A DNA stretch of 41,691 nt from Microbacterium enclense (lineage in GTDB: Bacteria > Actinomycetota > Actinomycetes > Actinomycetales > Microbacteriaceae): contig NZ_RBZY01000034.1 in the NCBI RefSeq assembly GCF_004022425.1, positions 1 through 41,691 on the forward strand, read 5' to 3'. The notes under the pieces are model-generated. The model did not search any database and was not told the DNA's origin. It saw only the letters and a program-made list of their open reading frames with translations. Position 1 is the stretch's first letter; each line of letters begins with the position of its first letter. This document shows positions 17,738 through 28,693 of this stretch, piece by piece. A program made the position numbers and the translations under genes.

Positions 17738-19362
17738 GCATCCTGCGACGCGCCCTCCCCGCCGGTGCCCTCGCCGCGGCGGTCGCCGTTGCGGTGTCGG
17801 CGTGCACGGCGCCGGGCGAGCCCGCGGACGGGTCGGCCGACGACACCGTCGCAGCCGCCTCCGCGTTCCTCGCGGAGTACGTCGACGACGGCCGCGTGGT
17901 GCGCACGGACCAGGGCGGCGACACCGTCAGCGAGGGGCAGGCATACGGCCTGCTCCTCGCCGTAGCCGCGGACGACGAGCCGGTGTTCGACCGCATCTGG
18001 GAGTGGACCACCGAGAATCTGCAACGGGACGACGGTCTCCTCGCGTGGCAGTGGCAGGACGGTGCCGTCGTCGACGACCAGCCCGCCTCGGACGCCGACC
18101 TGGATGCCGCCCGCGCCCTCGTCCTCGCCGGAGACGCCTTCGACCGCGACGATTTGCGCGAGCAGGGCATCGCCCTCGGCGCGTCACTGCTCGACCGCAT
18201 GACGGCGGAGACGGCGCTGGGCCGGATCCTCCTCCCCGGCCCCTGGGCCGAGGCATCCCCGCACGCCTACAACCCGTCGTACGCCTCGCCCGCCGCGTAC
18301 GAGGTGCTTGCCCAGGCCTCGGGTGACGAACGATGGAATGAGCTGGCGGCGGGCAGCCGCGCCGCCACGGACGCCCTCCTCGAGGCGAACCCCCTGCCGA
18401 CGAACTGGGCCACGATCGGCGCGGACGGCTCGGTCGCCATCGCCGGCTCCGCGGGGGGAGGCGGCGAGCCCGGGTACGGCTACGACGCCGCGCGCACCCC
18501 GATCCGGTACGCGGAGTCCTGCGACCCGGCCGATCGGGCGCTCGCCGGTCGGATCGCCACGGCCCTGCCCGACTCCGCGACGCTCGCCGCGGAACTCGAC
18601 TCCGGCGCCGGGTCGATCACGACCGATCAGCACCCGGTGGCCTACGCCGCTCGCGCGGCGGCCCTGGCCGCGGACGGTCGTGCCGACGACGCGCTCGCCG
18701 ACGTCCAGCGGATGTCGGACACCGCGGCATCCACGCCGACGTACTACGGCGCCGCCTGGAACGCCCTCGCCGTCGCCATGCTGAACGACGACGTGCTGGG
18801 CGGCTGCCCTCCGCTTCGCGACGCGGGAGCGGGCGCGGCGCCCGCCCCCGCGGGGGACGCCGGCACCGCCACCGGCGCGGCCGCGGGTCTGCAGAACCCC
18901 GTGGCGCCGCGACAGGCCTCGACGGCGCGGCCGGTGCACATCTCGATCCCCGCGATCGGAGTGGACTCGGGCCTTATCGGCCTCGGTCTGGGCGGCGACG
19001 GCTGGATCGAGTCACCCCAGGACTACGACGACATCGGGTGGTACGAGGACGGCGTGCTCCCCGGCGAGATCGGGCCGGCGGTCATCGCCGGTCACGTCGA
19101 CTCCCCGACGGGACCCGCGGTGTTCTACGACCTCCCCGAACTCGCGACGGGCGACACCGTGTCGATCCGTCGCGCCGACGGAACCACGGCGGACTTCGTC
19201 GTGACCGGTCTGCAGACGGTGGAGAAGGACACCTTCCCCACCGAGTCGGTGTACGCCCCGACACCCACTCCGGAGTTGCGACTGGTGACGTGTGCCGGGG
19301 CGTGGGATTCGACCACCGGCCACTACGTCGACAACCTCGTGGTGACGGCCGTCGCCGCCTGA
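17734..19362 (+). CDS. GH8 glucanase - class F sortase fusion lipoprotein
   Basis: A 542-aa two-domain lipoprotein. The signal ends with the lipobox VSAC (C24). Residues ~38-355 are a GH8 domain with BcsZ/CelA-like motifs: TVSEGQAYGLLLAVA (acid E67), DADLDAARAL (~120-129), HAYNPSYASP (~178) and GYGYDAARTPIRYA (base D251). An Ala/Pro linker (~365-400) leads to a class F sortase (~401-542): HISIPAIGVDSGL, AGHVDS with H454, LVTC with C520, and GHYVDNLVV. No Arg or Lys follows C520, so the third residue of the usual His-Cys-Arg triad is not evident. The GTG start overlaps the DUF4397 stop by 4 nt (GTGA). Likely roles: trimming a beta-glucan made by the GT2 enzyme, and anchoring the DUF4397 protein. 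Both are inferred from domains and context. Confidence 0.87.
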   Translation: MSILRRALPAGALAAAVAVAVSACTAPGEPADGSADDTVAAASAFLAEYVDDGRVVRTDQGGDTVSEGQAYGLLLAVAADDEPVFDRIWEWTTENLQRDDGLLAWQWQDGAVVDDQPASDADLDAARALVLAGDAFDRDDLREQGIALGASLLDRMTAETALGRILLPGPWAEASPHAYNPSYASPAAYEVLAQASGDERWNELAAGSRAATDALLEANPLPTNWATIGADGSVAIAGSAGGGGEPGYGYDAARTPIRYAESCDPADRALAGRIATALPDSATLAAELDSGAGSITTDQHPVAYAARAAALAADGRADDALADVQRMSDTAASTPTYYGAAWNALAVAMLNDDVLGGCPPLRDAGAGAAPAPAGDAGTATGAAAGLQNPVAPRQASTARPVHISIPAIGVDSGLIGLGLGGDGWIESPQDYDDIGWYEDGVLPGEIGPAVIAGHVDSPTGPAVFYDLPELATGDTVSIRRADGTTADFVVTGLQTVEKDTFPTESVYAPTPTPELRLVTCAGAWDSTTGHYVDNLVVTAVAA

Positions 19363-19445
19363 GGCTCCGGAACGCGGCGACGCCCACGCGTGCTGCGGCT
19401 CGCCAGGGGCCGACAGCGCCACCACGCTCCGGCCCGGAACGGCCC

Positions 19446-20744
19446 TCAGCCGACCGACGTCTCCGCCGCGGCGGCCTCGTCTTCTTCGGTCGCGACGAGC
19501 TGACCGCACGCCCCGTCGATCTCCTTCCCGCGGGTGTCGCGGAGGGTCGTCGGGATCCCGGCGTCGTTGAGGCGCCGCACGAACTCGTTCTGCACGGGCA
19601 CCTCGGAGGCGGTCCAGATCGACCCGGGCGTCGGGTTCAGCGGGATGGGGTTCACGTGCACCCAGCCCCGGCCGCGGGCGTTGAGCTTCTCGGCCAGCAG
19701 GTCCGCACGCCACGCGTGGTCGTTCATGTCCTTGATCAGGGCGTATTCGATCGAGACGCGGCGCCCGGTCTTGTCGAAGTACGCGCGGGCGGCATCCAGC
19801 GCCTCGTCGACCTTCCAGCGGGAGTTGACCGGGATCAGCTCGTCACGCAGGTGGTCGTCGGGCGCGTGCAGCGACAGGGCGAAGGTCACCGGGATGTCCT
19901 CGTTCGACAGCTTCGTGATCGCGGGGACGAGGCCCACCGTCGACACCGTGATGCCGCGGGCGCTCATGCCGAGCCCGTGCTCCTTGTCGACCATCACGCG
20001 CACGGCCTGCATGACCCGCGCATAGTTCGCGAGCGGTTCACCCATCCCCATGAAGACGATGTTGCTGACGCGGTCGAGCGAGTGGTCGTCGCGCTTCTTG
20101 CCGCCCAGGCCACCGGCGGCGATGAGGGCGTTGGCGCGCACGATCTGCTCGATGATCTCGGCCGCCGACATGTTGCGCGTGAGCCCGGCCTGGCCGGTGG
20201 CGCAGAACGGGCAGTTCATGCCGCACCCGGCCTGGCTCGACACGCACAGCGTGATGCGCCCGGGGTACCGCATGAGCACGGACTCGACGAGCGCGCCGTC
20301 GTGCAGCTTCCACAGGAACTTGATCGTGTCGCCGCGATCGGTCTCGAGACGCCGCACCTCTGTCAGCAACGGCGGCAGCAGCCCCGCGACGAGTTCTTCG
20401 CGACCGGATGCCGGCAGGTCGGTCATGTCGGCGGCATCCGACGTGTAGTGGGTGAAGTAGTGCTTCTCGAGCTGCTTCGCACGGAACCCGGGGAGCCCGA
20501 GCTCCTTCACCTTGGCCACGCGCTCCTCGGCGGTGAGGTCGGCGAGGTGGACGGGCGGCTTGCCGCGCTTGGGACTGGCGAACTGCAGCAGGGGACGACC
20601 GGTCTCGTCCTTCGCCTGCTGCCATCCCTCGGTCTTCGGCCGCACCTGCCGGGGCTTCGTCTCGCGCACCGCGGTGTCGGCCGGGGCCCCCGCGGGACGC
20701 ACCTGCCGGGGCGGAGTCTCGCGCACGGGGGTCTGATCGGTCAT
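19446..20744 (-). CDS. rlmN: Dual-specificity RNA methyltransferase RlmN
   Basis: A 432-aa radical-SAM enzyme that methylates C2 of A2503 in 23S rRNA (and A37 in some tRNAs). The 4Fe-4S cluster motif is C174-x3-C178-x2-C181 ([10 protein letters not shown]). The GMGEP segment and the C-terminal methyl-transfer cysteine (DGACGQL) are present. The N-terminus carries an extension of ~35 residues containing two copies of VRET-PRQVRP (residues 7-16 and 27-36), not part of the enzyme core. The start at 20744 is six nt after a TACCCT box. Convergent with the GH8-sortase gene; the 83 nt between them hold no clear terminator. Confidence 0.95.
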   Translation of the reverse strand: MTDQTPVRETPPRQVRPAGAPADTAVRETKPRQVRPKTEGWQQAKDETGRPLLQFASPKRGKPPVHLADLTAEERVAKVKELGLPGFRAKQLEKHYFTHYTSDAADMTDLPASGREELVAGLLPPLLTEVRRLETDRGDTIKFLWKLHDGALVESVLMRYPGRITLCVSSQAGCGMNCPFCATGQAGLTRNMSAAEIIEQIVRANALIAAGGLGGKKRDDHSLDRVSNIVFMGMGEPLANYARVMQAVRVMVDKEHGLGMSARGITVSTVGLVPAITKLSNEDIPVTFALSLHAPDDHLRDELIPVNSRWKVDEALDAARAYFDKTGRRVSIEYALIKDMNDHAWRADLLAEKLNARGRGWVHVNPIPLNPTPGSIWTASEVPVQNEFVRRLNDAGIPTTLRDTRGKEIDGACGQLVATEEDEAAAAETSVG

Positions 20745-20750
20745 GGTCCC

Positions 20751-20756
20751 AGGGTA
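20751..20756 (-). promoter_or_regulatory. -10 box (TACCCT), leaderless rlmN
   Basis: TACCCT, 6 nt, ATG at 20744, identical in sequence and spacing to the box before the DUF4407 gene. Confidence 0.6.
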
Positions 20757-20796
20757 CCGGCGGCCACCTGCGGCGAGGCTGGGCGAGGCGCGGCCC

Positions 20797-20866
20797 GCAC
20801 AACTCCGGCGAAACCGCCTCGTCTCGCAGCGCCCGTGCCGGGCGCCCGATTCTGCAGGAGTTGTGA
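20797..20866. repeat. GCACAACTCC palindromic repeat, copy 1
   Basis: The element starts GCACAACTCCGGC and ends CTGCAGGAGTTGTGA, so 9-10 bp terminal arms are complementary. It lies between the divergent rlmN and licT promoters. The same ends recur at 41486-41556, 41583-41653 and 41671 onward. Confidence 0.7.
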
Positions 20867-20901
20867 GACCGAGCGCCGCGCACCCCACGACACGGCAGCC
20901 C

Positions 20902-20907
20902 TAAACT
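20902..20907 (+). promoter_or_regulatory. -10 box (TAAACT), leaderless antiterminator gene
   Basis: TAAACT is followed by 7 nt and the ATG at 20915. No Shine-Dalgarno sequence. Confidence 0.55.
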
Positions 20908-20914
20908 GCATCCC

Positions 20915-21823
20915 ATGCCCGGTGCCGGTGACGTCTCCCTCCCGCCCGGCGGCGTGCAGAAGCTGCTGAACAACAACGTCGTCGTGTCGATCGACGCCGA
21001 CGGCCGGGAACGCGTGCTCATGGGTCGCGGCATCGGCTTCCAGCTCAAGCACGACGGGCGCATCGACCCAGCGAAGGTCGAGAAGACGTTCATCCTCGAC
21101 CAGGCCAGCGATACCGCGCACGCCCGTAAGCTCCTCACGGACGCCCCGTACACGCTGGTGCAGGCGGTGCTGCGAGCGGTCGACGAAGCCGAACGCGAAC
21201 TCGGCCGCGACCTCGGCCGACGGTTCCCGCTGGCCGTCATCGATCACGTGCACTACGTGGTGGAGCGCCTCGACCAGGGCATCCGCATCCCGGGGACCTC
21301 GATGCCCGAGCTGCGCATCCTGCACCCCGACGAGTCACGCGTGGCGGAGCACATGGCCGCCTCTATCGCGGCATCCCTCGAGCGCGAACTCCCTCCCGAG
21401 GAGGGCGTGTTCCTCACGATGCACCTCCTGAACGCCACGCGCGACGAACCCAACGGCACCGCGGCCCTGCTGTTCCGTCGAGTGCAGCACGTGGTGCGCA
21501 CGGTGGAGACGGGCCTGGGGACCGCGTTGGACACGGGCAGCGCGGACTACGCCCGATTCGTGTTGCACGTGCGCTTCCTGCTGCAGCGGCTCGTCGAGCG
21601 CACCATGCTCGCGAGCGGCGATTCGTCGTTCTTCGAGTTCGCGAAGCACCGGTATCCGCGCGCGTTCGGGATCGCCGAGTCCGTCAAGGCGTACGTGCTG
21701 GCCGCCACCGGCTCGGCCCTGACCGACGAAGAGGTGCTGTACCTGATCGTGCATGTGGAGCGGTTGGCGACGAGCATGGGCCGCGGCGCCGACGCTGGCG
21801 ACCCCGGCGCGCCGGTGCTATAG
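20915..21823 (+). CDS. licT: BglG/LicT family transcription antiterminator
   Basis: A 302-aa RNA-binding antiterminator controlling the beta-glucoside operon that follows. The CAT RNA-binding domain is at ~14-65 (QKLLNNNVVVSIDADG, VLMGRGIGFQLK). PRD1 (~75-180) has H111 (IDHVH) and H170 (TMHLL). PRD2 (~185-290) has H218 (FVLHVRF) and H280 (IVHVERL). These are the four phosphoryl-accepting histidines through which EII-bgl (inhibitory) and HPr (activating) set activity. It should bind the RAT sequence 38 nt downstream of its own stop and prevent termination before the permease gene when beta-glucosides are present. The symbol licT is by similarity; bglG would do equally. Confidence 0.92.
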   Translation: MPGAGDVSLPPGGVQKLLNNNVVVSIDADGRERVLMGRGIGFQLKHDGRIDPAKVEKTFILDQASDTAHARKLLTDAPYTLVQAVLRAVDEAERELGRDLGRRFPLAVIDHVHYVVERLDQGIRIPGTSMPELRILHPDESRVAEHMAASIAASLERELPPEEGVFLTMHLLNATRDEPNGTAALLFRRVQHVVRTVETGLGTALDTGSADYARFVLHVRFLLQRLVERTMLASGDSSFFEFAKHRYPRAFGIAESVKAYVLAATGSALTDEEVLYLIVHVERLATSMGRGADAGDPGAPVL

Positions 21824-21860
21824 TCGCCGACGCAGGGTTCATCCCCTGCCGACGATTCCT

Positions 21861-21883
21861 GGATTGTTACCGCGCGAGCGGGC

Positions 21884-21890
<7 letters not shown>
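21861..21890 (+). promoter_or_regulatory. RAT antiterminator RNA site
   Basis: The 30-nt element starts GGATTGTTAC, has a short loop region CGCGCGAGCG, and ends GGCAAGACCT, closely matching the LicT/SacY-type RAT sequence. Its 3' end overlaps the first arm of the terminator, so the two structures exclude each other. Confidence 0.9.
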
Positions 21891-25297
<3,407 letters not shown>

Positions 25298-25314
25298 TCC
25301 CCATCGATCGGATC

Positions 25315-25344
25315 GGCCCCGGGCACCCACCGCCCGGGGCCTTT
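25315..25344 (+). terminator. Intrinsic terminator after the GH1 gene
   Basis: GGCCCCGGGC (25315-25324) and GCCCGGGGCC (25332-25341) form a perfect 10-bp GC stem with a 7-nt loop, followed by TTT. It sits 17 nt after the stop and only 13 nt before the HAD start, so it should reduce or stop read-through into that gene. Confidence 0.75.
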
Positions 25345-25357
25345 CCGCGGAGAACGC

Positions 25358-26191
25358 ATGACCCGCATCGCTTTCCTCGATGTCGACGGCACGATCCTCG
25401 AGCACGGCTCGCTGATCGCCCCCTCGACCGTGACCGCCATCCGTCAGGCGCGCGCCAACGGCCACCTCGTGTGGCTCTGCACGGGCCGCGCCCAGGGCGA
25501 TATCCACCCCGACGTCACGGCCATCGGCTTCGACGGCGCGATCAGCAACGGCGGCGCGTACGCCACGCGCAACGGCGAGATGCTCGTGCGCCATCCGATG
25601 CGCCGCGACGACGTGGCGGCGATCGAGGACTACTTCGCCGCGCATGGCATCCATTACTTCCTCCAGTCGCACGAGGCGGTGTTCGCCTCGCCCGGCATCG
25701 AGCCGGTGACGCGCGAGTACGTGCGCCAGCGCCTCGCGCAGCGGGCCGCCGCCGGACTCGATGTCCCGGCGACCACCGCGATCCCGCGCACGCGGCCGCT
25801 CGCCGAGGTCGACCGCGATCAGGTCGCGAAAGCGGTGTTCGTGAGCCCCGCCGCCGACACGGTCGCGCACGCCGCCGCCGAACTGGGCGAGCGGTTCCAC
25901 GTCATTCCGGGCTCGATCCCGCTCCCGGGCGGCTCGAACGGCGAGATCGGGCTCACGGGCGTCACGAAGGGATCCGCGATCCTCGAAGTGCTGGCGCTGC
26001 TCGGCCTCGACCCGGCGGATGCCATCGGCATCGGCGACTCGTGGAACGACGTCGAGATGTTCCAGGTCGTCGGCACCCCGGTCGCTATGGGTAACGCGGT
26101 GCCGGAACTGCAGGCTCAGGCCGGTCGCGTGACGACCGCGGTGCTGGACGACGGCGTCCACAACGCCTTCGCCGAGCTGGGCCTGATCTGA
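25358..26191 (+). CDS. Cof-type HAD phosphatase
   Basis: A 277-aa haloacid-dehalogenase hydrolase of the Cof/YidA (IIB cap) type that dephosphorylates sugar phosphates or other small phosphoesters in the cytoplasm. Motif I is FLDVDGT (D8, D10), motif II is LCTGR, the motif III Lys is in GVTKGSAI, and motif IV is GIGDSWNDVEMF. The cap domain spans ~85-185. GGAG is placed 6 nt before the ATG. It comes last in the beta-glucoside gene block, separated by a strong hairpin, so it may be expressed at a lower level. A role in relieving sugar-phosphate accumulation would suit the context, but is inference. Confidence 0.87.
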   Translation: MTRIAFLDVDGTILEHGSLIAPSTVTAIRQARANGHLVWLCTGRAQGDIHPDVTAIGFDGAISNGGAYATRNGEMLVRHPMRRDDVAAIEDYFAAHGIHYFLQSHEAVFASPGIEPVTREYVRQRLAQRAAAGLDVPATTAIPRTRPLAEVDRDQVAKAVFVSPAADTVAHAAAELGERFHVIPGSIPLPGGSNGEIGLTGVTKGSAILEVLALLGLDPADAIGIGDSWNDVEMFQVVGTPVAMGNAVPELQAQAGRVTTAVLDDGVHNAFAELGLI

Positions 26192-26207
26192 GGCCGCCCC
26201 CTCCCGT

Positions 26208-26274
26208 CGATAAACGCTGATCCTCGCGAGACACGCCGCGGCGCAGCGTTTCTGGAGAGGAACGGCGTTTATCG
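26208..26274. repeat. Imperfect palindrome between convergent genes
   Basis: The outer 10 bp CGATAAACGC (26208-26217) are perfectly complementary to 26265-26274. The arms continue to about 27 bp with roughly six mismatches around a GCCGCGGCG-type loop. It sits between the ends of the HAD (+) and SDR (-) genes. No T-run. Confidence 0.65.
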
Positions 26275-26286
26275 GTGCGAGGAGCC

Positions 26287-27117
26287 TCAGTCCAGGAAGA
26301 TGTCGGGGTACATGGCCTCGTCGGGAGTGCCGGGGACGGCGGCGTAGCCGGAGAAATCCGTCACGCCCGCGGCCTCCAGCACGTCCTCGACGATCAGCGT
26401 CCGGCCGGTGAGCTCGCGCGACGGCTGCGTAAGCACCTCGTACGCGGCATCCGCGTAGATCTCGGGCGTGCGCGAGACCCGCATGAGCCGGTCGCCGCCG
26501 ATGACGTTCTGCACCGCCGCGGTCGCGATGGTCGTGCGCGGCCACAGGGCGTTCGCGGCGATCCCGTCGCTCGCGAACTCCGACGCGATCCCCAGCGTCG
26601 CCATCGTCATGCCGAACTTCGCCAGGCTGTACCCGGTGTGCGCTCCCAGCCAGCGAGGCGTGACGTTCAGCGGCGGCGAGAGCGACAGGATGTGCGGGTT
26701 CTCGGCGTCCTTCAGCATCGGGATTGCCGCGCGCGAGAGCAGGAACGTCCCGCGGACGTTGACGTCCTGCATCAGGTCGTACTTCTTCGTCGCGAGGTCG
26801 AGCGAACCCGACAGGTCGATGACGCTGGCGTTGTTCACCACGATGTCGACGCCGCCGAACTCCCCCACCGTGCGGATGACGGCCTCGGTGATCGATTCCT
26901 CGTCGCGGACGTCGCCGACGATCGGCAGCGCCTGGCCGCCCGCGGCGCGGATCGCCTCGGCCGCAGTGTGAATCGTGCCCTCGAGCTTCGGATGCGGGGT
27001 GTCGGTCTTGGCCAGGATCGCGATGTTCGCCCCGTCGCGCGCCGCGCGCAGCGCGATCGCGAGGCCGATGCCGCGGCTGCCGCCGGACATCAAGAGGGTC
27101 TTCCCAGCCAATGTCAT
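26287..27117 (-). CDS. SDR oxidoreductase, HSDL2-like
   Basis: A 276-aa short-chain dehydrogenase/reductase. The cofactor motif is SGGSRGIG (residues 11-18) and the NAG-type motif is VNNAS. The distinctive stretch NPHILSLSPPLNV supplies the catalytic Ser region and is the hallmark of the HSDL2-like branch (peroxisomal/lipid-linked in eukaryotes). YSLAK gives the Tyr/Lys pair. It ends FSGYAAVPGTPDEAMYPDIFLD. The start at 27117 overlaps the stop of the enoyl-CoA hydratase/isomerase gene by 4 nt (ATGA), so it is the last gene of a coupled three-gene unit. A role in acyl-CoA or short-chain lipid oxidation is likely; substrate unknown. Confidence 0.85.
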   Translation of the reverse strand: MTLAGKTLLMSGGSRGIGLAIALRAARDGANIAILAKTDTPHPKLEGTIHTAAEAIRAAGGQALPIVGDVRDEESITEAVIRTVGEFGGVDIVVNNASVIDLSGSLDLATKKYDLMQDVNVRGTFLLSRAAIPMLKDAENPHILSLSPPLNVTPRWLGAHTGYSLAKFGMTMATLGIASEFASDGIAANALWPRTTIATAAVQNVIGGDRLMRVSRTPEIYADAAYEVLTQPSRELTGRTLIVEDVLEAAGVTDFSGYAAVPGTPDEAMYPDIFLD

Positions 27118-27890
27118 GAGCGTCCTTTCGCGGAGGCGGCCGCGAAGGCCGCGACCCGGGCCCGCGCGTCGGGGGTCTCGAATGCGGCACCGATCGTGGC
27201 GGCTTCGTCGGCGAGATTCTCCGCGAACGTGCGACCGGCTCCGACGCGTACCAGCCGTGTGGCCTGACCGAACGCCGCGGTCGCCCCGTCGAGCCAGAAC
27301 CGCGCGATCTCCTCGACCCGCGAGACCAGATCCGTGGATGCCACGACCTCCGCGACCAGCCCCCACTCGAGGGCCTCCGCGGCATCCAGCATCCGGTCCT
27401 GCAACAGCAGCTGCAGCGCGCGGCGCTGGCCGATCGCGGCGGGGAGCAGCGTCGAGACGCCGAGGTCGGGGGTGAGACCGATGTTGGCGTAGCGGCTGAC
27501 GAAGCGGGCGTTCTCGCTCGCCACGACGTAGTCGGCCGTGAGCATGAGTCCGAGTCCGCCGCCGGCGACCGCGCCCTGCACGGCGGCGACCATCGGCAGC
27601 GGCGCCTCGACGAACGTGCGGATGCCGTCGTGGATCGCCTCCGCCGTCTCGGTGACATCGGCACCGGACGCACCGGTCGTCGCCATTGCCACGACGTCGC
27701 CACCGGCGCAGAACGCGGGGCCCGCGGCATCCAGGATCACGGCTCCCACGGAAGCGTCGGACGTGACCTCGTGGGCGACGTCGCGCCAGCGGCGGGCCAT
27801 CGGGAAGTCCATCGCGTTGAGCGACGCGGGACGGTCGAACGTGACGCGGGCGAGGCCCGCATCGACGGAGAGGAGGATGCCGTCGGTCAT
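27114..27890 (-). CDS. Enoyl-CoA hydratase/isomerase family protein (PaaG-like)
   Basis: A 258-aa crotonase-fold protein. The oxyanion-hole motifs are AFCAGGDVVAM and GAVAGGGLGLML. The two Glu of true hydratases are not present: the first position is Leu (GGGLG) and the second is Asp (GLTPDLG). That pattern is shared with isomerases such as PaaG and enoyl-CoA delta isomerases, so double-bond isomerisation is more likely than hydration. It has 4-nt overlaps with both neighbours (ATGA at 27887 and at 27114), in a three-gene operon with two SDR enzymes. Confidence 0.85.
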   Translation of the reverse strand: MTDGILLSVDAGLARVTFDRPASLNAMDFPMARRWRDVAHEVTSDASVGAVILDAAGPAFCAGGDVVAMATTGASGADVTETAEAIHDGIRTFVEAPLPMVAAVQGAVAGGGLGLMLTADYVVASENARFVSRYANIGLTPDLGVSTLLPAAIGQRRALQLLLQDRMLDAAEALEWGLVAEVVASTDLVSRVEEIARFWLDGATAAFGQATRLVRVGAGRTFAENLADEAATIGAAFETPDARARVAAFAAASAKGRS

Positions 27891-28648
27891 TTCGGCGCCA
27901 TTCGGATCGCGCCGTCGAGACGGATGGTCTCGCCGTTGAGGTAGCCGTTGTCGACGATCGCCAGCACGAGACGCGCGTACTCGTCGGGGGCGCCGAGGCG
28001 TGACGGGTAGGGCACCTGCTGGCCGAGGGAGTCCTGCGCGGCCTGCGGCAGTCCCTTGAGCATGGGGGTCTCCATGATGCCGGGGGCGATGGTGACCACG
28101 CGGATGCCGTGGCGCGCCAGCTCGCGCGCGATCGGCAGCGTCATCGCGTGCACGCCGCCCTTGCTGGCGGAGTACGCGGGTTGACCGATCTGCCCGTCGA
28201 ACGCCGCGACGCTCGCGGTATTGACGATGACGCCGCGGTCGCCGCCCTCCGCCGGCTCCTGGGCCGCCATGAGCGCCGACGCCTGCGCGATGACGTTGTA
28301 GGTGCCGACGAGGTTGATCCGGATCAGCCGTTCGAAGTCGGCCAGGGGCGTCGGCTTCAGGTCGCGGTCGAGCACCTTCGCGGGCGGGGCGATCCCCGCG
28401 CAGTTCACCACAACGCGCAGCGGTCCCGCCTCGGCGGCGCGGGCCGCGGCGGCGGCGACCTGCTCGGCATCCGTGACGTCCGCCGCCGCGAACGTGCCGC
28501 CGAGCTCGTCGGCGACGGCCGCTCCGGCGGAGGACGCCAGGTCGACGATCGTGACGCGCGCACCCGCGGCGCTCAGGCGATGCGCGGTGGCGAGACCGAG
28601 CCCCGAAGCCCCTCCGCTGACGAGGGCGGATACACCCGCGATGTCCAT
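27887..28648 (-). CDS. 3-hydroxyacyl-CoA dehydrogenase type II-like SDR
   Basis: A 253-aa SDR resembling HSD17B10 / type II 3-hydroxyacyl-CoA dehydrogenase, which oxidises 3-hydroxyacyl-CoA with NAD+. The Rossmann motif is SGGASGLGLA. VDLASS gives the acidic NAD-selecting position, and VNCAGIAPPAK follows. The insert KVLDRDLKPTPLADFERLIRINLVGT is typical of this branch. Catalytic residues lie in NTASVAAFDGQIGQPAYSASK. The start at 28648 has AAGGAG six nt upstream. First gene of the three-gene unit, with a -10 TAGAGT 32 nt upstream of the ATG. Confidence 0.9.
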   Translation of the reverse strand: MDIAGVSALVSGGASGLGLATAHRLSAAGARVTIVDLASSAGAAVADELGGTFAAADVTDAEQVAAAAARAAEAGPLRVVVNCAGIAPPAKVLDRDLKPTPLADFERLIRINLVGTYNVIAQASALMAAQEPAEGGDRGVIVNTASVAAFDGQIGQPAYSASKGGVHAMTLPIARELARHGIRVVTIAPGIMETPMLKGLPQAAQDSLGQQVPYPSRLGAPDEYARLVLAIVDNGYLNGETIRLDGAIRMAPK

Positions 28649-28679
28649 GCGTTCTCCTTCGAAGCAGAAACTCGGTGTC

Positions 28680-28685
28680 ACTCTA
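28680..28685 (-). promoter_or_regulatory. -10 box (TAGAGT) of the beta-oxidation-like operon
   Basis: TAGAGT on the minus strand would start transcription about 25 nt upstream of the ATG at 28648, leaving room for the Shine-Dalgarno. It lies between that ATG and the stop of the upstream gene. Confidence 0.45.
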
Positions 28686-28693
28686 CCCGGGAC

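Noticed and set aside
19363..19445. Terminator between the GH8-sortase gene and rlmN
   Set aside because: Only short stems (for example GGCGA/TCGCC) without a T-run; nothing convincing.
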